DNA from: Salinactinospora qingdaonensis
Lineage (GTDB): Bacteria > Actinomycetota > Actinomycetes > Streptosporangiales > Streptosporangiaceae
Length of the DNA stretch: 64,000 bases
NCBI RefSeq assembly: GCF_039539445.1
Contig: NZ_BAABDD010000002.1
Location: 248,001-312,000 of the forward strand
Direction: 5' to 3'
The notes under the pieces: generated by a model
Seen by the model: the letters and a program-made list of their open reading frames with translations, nothing else
Told to the model about the DNA's origin: nothing
The model's database searches: none
Shown here: one piece after another, positions 62,309 to 64,000 of the stretch
Layout: the number at the start of each line of letters is the position of its first letter
Position numbering within the stretch: the first letter of the stretch is position 1
Position numbers and translations under genes: made by a program

Positions 62309-63301
62309 ATGAACGCGCCATTGGACGCGCCCGAGAGTTCCGCCTCGGCCGCCGCGTCCCCCGGCCCGGGCAGGGAAGCGGCGAGCCAAGGCAAGTCGCT
62401 CGGGCAGATCGCGTGGCTGCGGCTCAAGCGTGACAAAGTCGCCATGACCGGCGCCGTCATCGTCGTCATGATGTGCCTGGTAGCCCTGTTCGCCCCTGTC
62501 ATCGTCAAATTCTTGGGCCACCCGCCCAACGAGTGGCACCAGGAGATGATCGATCCTGTCTTGAGCACCGCCAACGAGCCCTGGGGCGGGGTCAGTGCCG
62601 AATATCTCTTCGGGGTGGAGCCCGTCAACGGGCGCGACCTGTTCAGCAGGGTGGTCTACGGTGCCCGCGTCTCCATGCTGATCGGCTTTTTGGCCACCCT
62701 CGTCTCCGTAGTCATCGGCACGTTCTTCGGGATCGTCGCCGGCTACTTCGGCGGCTGGGTCGACTCCCTCGTCAGCCGCGCTATGGATGTCTTCCTGGCG
62801 TTTCCCCTGTTGTTGTTCGCGATGGCCCTTGTCGGCGTGCTCCCCGACGCCGCCTTCGGACTTCAGGGCAACGCGCTGCGCATCGCCATCCTCGTTTTCA
62901 TCATCGGTTTCTTCAATTGGCCCTACATCGGTCGCATCATCCGGGGCCAAACCATTTCCCTGCGAGAACGCGAGTTCGTCGAGGCCGCGCGCAGCCTGGG
63001 GGCCGGCCATCTCCACATCCTGGGCAAGGAACTGCTCCCCAACCTCGTCGCCCCCATCCTGGTCTATTCGACCCTGCTCATCCCCACCAACATCCTCTTC
63101 GAGTCGGCGCTGTCCTTCTTGGGGGTAGGCGTTGCCCCGCCCACCCCCACGTGGGGAGGCATGCTCTCCGACGCGGTGCGGTTCTACAACGCCGCGCCCA
63201 ACTTCATGCTCGCCCCCGGCATCGCCATCTTCGTCACCGTCTTGGCCTTCAACCTCTTCGGTGACGGACTCCGCGACGCTTTGGACCCGCGCACCCACTA
63301 G
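62309..63301 (+). CDS. Peptide/nickel-type ABC transporter permease (DppC/OppC type)
   Basis: Inner-membrane permease of 330 residues, ATG 62309. The N-terminus is a Ser/Ala/Pro-rich cytoplasmic tail, then a first helix (VAMTGAVIVVMMCLVALFAPVI), an extracytoplasmic loop with LFGVEPVNGRDLFSRVVYGARVSMLIGF (the DppC signature) and five more helices. The coupling motif EAARSLGAGHLHILGKELLPN contacts the ATPase. ESALSFLGVGVAPPTPTWGGML is the family's end region. The binding-protein gene follows after 86 bp; the other permease and ATPase genes should lie to the right or elsewhere. The permease standing before the binding protein is an uncommon order. Confidence 0.93.
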   Translation: MNAPLDAPESSASAAASPGPGREAASQGKSLGQIAWLRLKRDKVAMTGAVIVVMMCLVALFAPVIVKFLGHPPNEWHQEMIDPVLSTANEPWGGVSAEYLFGVEPVNGRDLFSRVVYGARVSMLIGFLATLVSVVIGTFFGIVAGYFGGWVDSLVSRAMDVFLAFPLLLFAMALVGVLPDAAFGLQGNALRIAILVFIIGFFNWPYIGRIIRGQTISLREREFVEAARSLGAGHLHILGKELLPNLVAPILVYSTLLIPTNILFESALSFLGVGVAPPTPTWGGMLSDAVRFYNAAPNFMLAPGIAIFVTVLAFNLFGDGLRDALDPRTH

Positions 63302-63387
63302 TCGACCGCCCCGACGCGCCACGTTCGGGCGTGGCCCCACCCTGTCCCGTTCACGTCCCGAGCTATTGCAAACGAGAGGTACGTACC

Positions 63388-64000
63388 GTGAAAAGACGTT
63401 ACTTAAAGCTCACCGCGCTGGGCGTCGCAGCGAGCTTGGGTCTCTGTGCCTGCGGCGGCACCGACAGCGGTGACGCCGCACAAAATGAGGCCGTCGACGG
63501 CATCGTCCGCCCCACTGACGAACAGGGCGGCACCTTGACCTTCGCCCACTCCAACGAGTTCGACTCAATGGACCCGGGCAACACCTACTACGCCGCCAAC
63601 TGGAACTTCAGCCGCTTCTACGCGCGCCGGCTGGTCACCTACGCCCAACAGCCCGGCGAGGCCGGCCAGGAGTTGGTCCCCGACCTGGCCACCGACCTGG
63701 GCGAGGTCAGCGATGACGGCCTGACCTGGACCTACACCCTCAAGGAAGGGGTGAAATACCAAGACGGCAGCCCCATCGTCGCCGAGCACATCAAGTACGC
63801 CATCGCACGCAGCAACTTCGCCACCGACGTCATCAACAAGGGCCCCACCTACTTCGCCGACCTCCTCGACGAAGACGACTACGCCGGCCCCTACCAAGAC
63901 TCCGACCTCGACAACTTCGAGGCCATCGAGACCCCCGACGAGCGCACCATCGTGTTCCACCTCAAGGAACCCTTCGGCGAGTTCGACTACCTGGCCACGA
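63388..64000 (+). CDS. Peptide ABC transporter substrate-binding lipoprotein (SBP family 5, 3' end outside window)
   Basis: The gene starts at GTG 63388 (AACGAGAGGT upstream) and runs past the window end, so only about 204 residues are seen. The N-terminus is a lipoprotein signal (KRRYLKLTALGVAASLGL) with the lipobox ending at Cys22. The mature part begins TLTFAHSNEFDSMDPGNTYYAANWNFS and continues with TWTYTLKEGVKYQDGSPIVAEHIKYAI, both typical of family 5 solute-binding proteins for oligopeptides, dipeptides or nickel. It partners with the permease just upstream. The ligand cannot be predicted. Confidence 0.93.
   Translation, partial: MKRRYLKLTALGVAASLGLCACGGTDSGDAAQNEAVDGIVRPTDEQGGTLTFAHSNEFDSMDPGNTYYAANWNFSRFYARRLVTYAQQPGEAGQELVPDLATDLGEVSDDGLTWTYTLKEGVKYQDGSPIVAEHIKYAIARSNFATDVINKGPTYFADLLDEDDYAGPYQDSDLDNFEAIETPDERTIVFHLKEPFGEFDYLAT

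Noticed and set aside
1..64000. CRISPR arrays, tRNA or rRNA genes
   Set aside because: No regularly spaced repeats and no recognisable tRNA or rRNA sequence were seen on either strand.

Overview
The window is high-GC DNA from an actinomycete. Evidence: GTG/TTG starts, third-position G+C bias, DtxR/IdeR-type iron boxes, a mycothiol ligase gene (mshC), an MbtH-like protein, DUF3090/SCO1664-family genes and a PAC2 protein. The family is probably Nocardiopsaceae or close to it; this is an inference from gene content, not a database match.

Left part (1-26286): an iron-acquisition locus. Three collinear NRPS genes (the first cut by the window edge) encode four modules. Their adenylation pockets, read by eye, predict Gly - D-Ser - Ser - N5-hydroxyornithine, followed by a terminal thioesterase. 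An MbtH partner, a siderophore-binding lipoprotein, an MFS exporter, a siderophore-interacting flavoreductase, a FhuF-type 2Fe-2S reductase and an Sfp-type phosphopantetheinyl transferase complete a peptide hydroxamate (probably mixed-ligand) siderophore system. Iron boxes lie before the binding protein (two in tandem), before the flavoreductase and upstream of fhuF. Starter-unit and ornithine-hydroxylase genes are not in the window and are expected to the left. The two Ser adenylation domains lie in a 1545-bp repeat with one visible mismatch, and part of that repeat has extreme G/T coding-strand bias.

Inside this locus, on the minus strand (24846 to 21065), is an unusual set: an S9 oligopeptidase, a 37-residue very acidic peptide gene starting 6 nt after it, and a JmjC/Cupin_4 oxygenase with a winged-helix tail. 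It looks like a small ribosomal-peptide or peptide-modification system with no family I can name, and is the best candidate for something undescribed. A panD gene (beta-alanine supply) also sits in the locus.

Middle part (26353-42179): a DeoR regulator overlapping an MFS transporter, a small membrane protein, a second DeoR regulator, a polyprenol-phosphate-mannose synthase-like glycosyltransferase, a FAD/NAD(P)-binding protein, a MacB/FtsX-type ABC exporter divergent from a NarL-type two-component system, an aminoglycoside-phosphotransferase-fold kinase, and the fatty-acid genes fabG and fabI followed by another SDR.

Right part (42523-64000): a TANGO2/NRDE-like protein; an actinobacterial block of SCO1664-family protein, DUF3090 protein, histidine phosphatase, membrane protein and uppP; an aldo/keto reductase; a RecD2-like protein with ruined ATPase motifs; mshC; an ABATE-like protein; a PAC2 protein; metH with a HAD phosphatase; a membrane protein; and the start of a peptide ABC transporter (permease, then a truncated binding protein). 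Three copies of a dispersed intergenic repeat with a conserved GATCGC-GCGATC stem lie in the 42-52 kb stretch.
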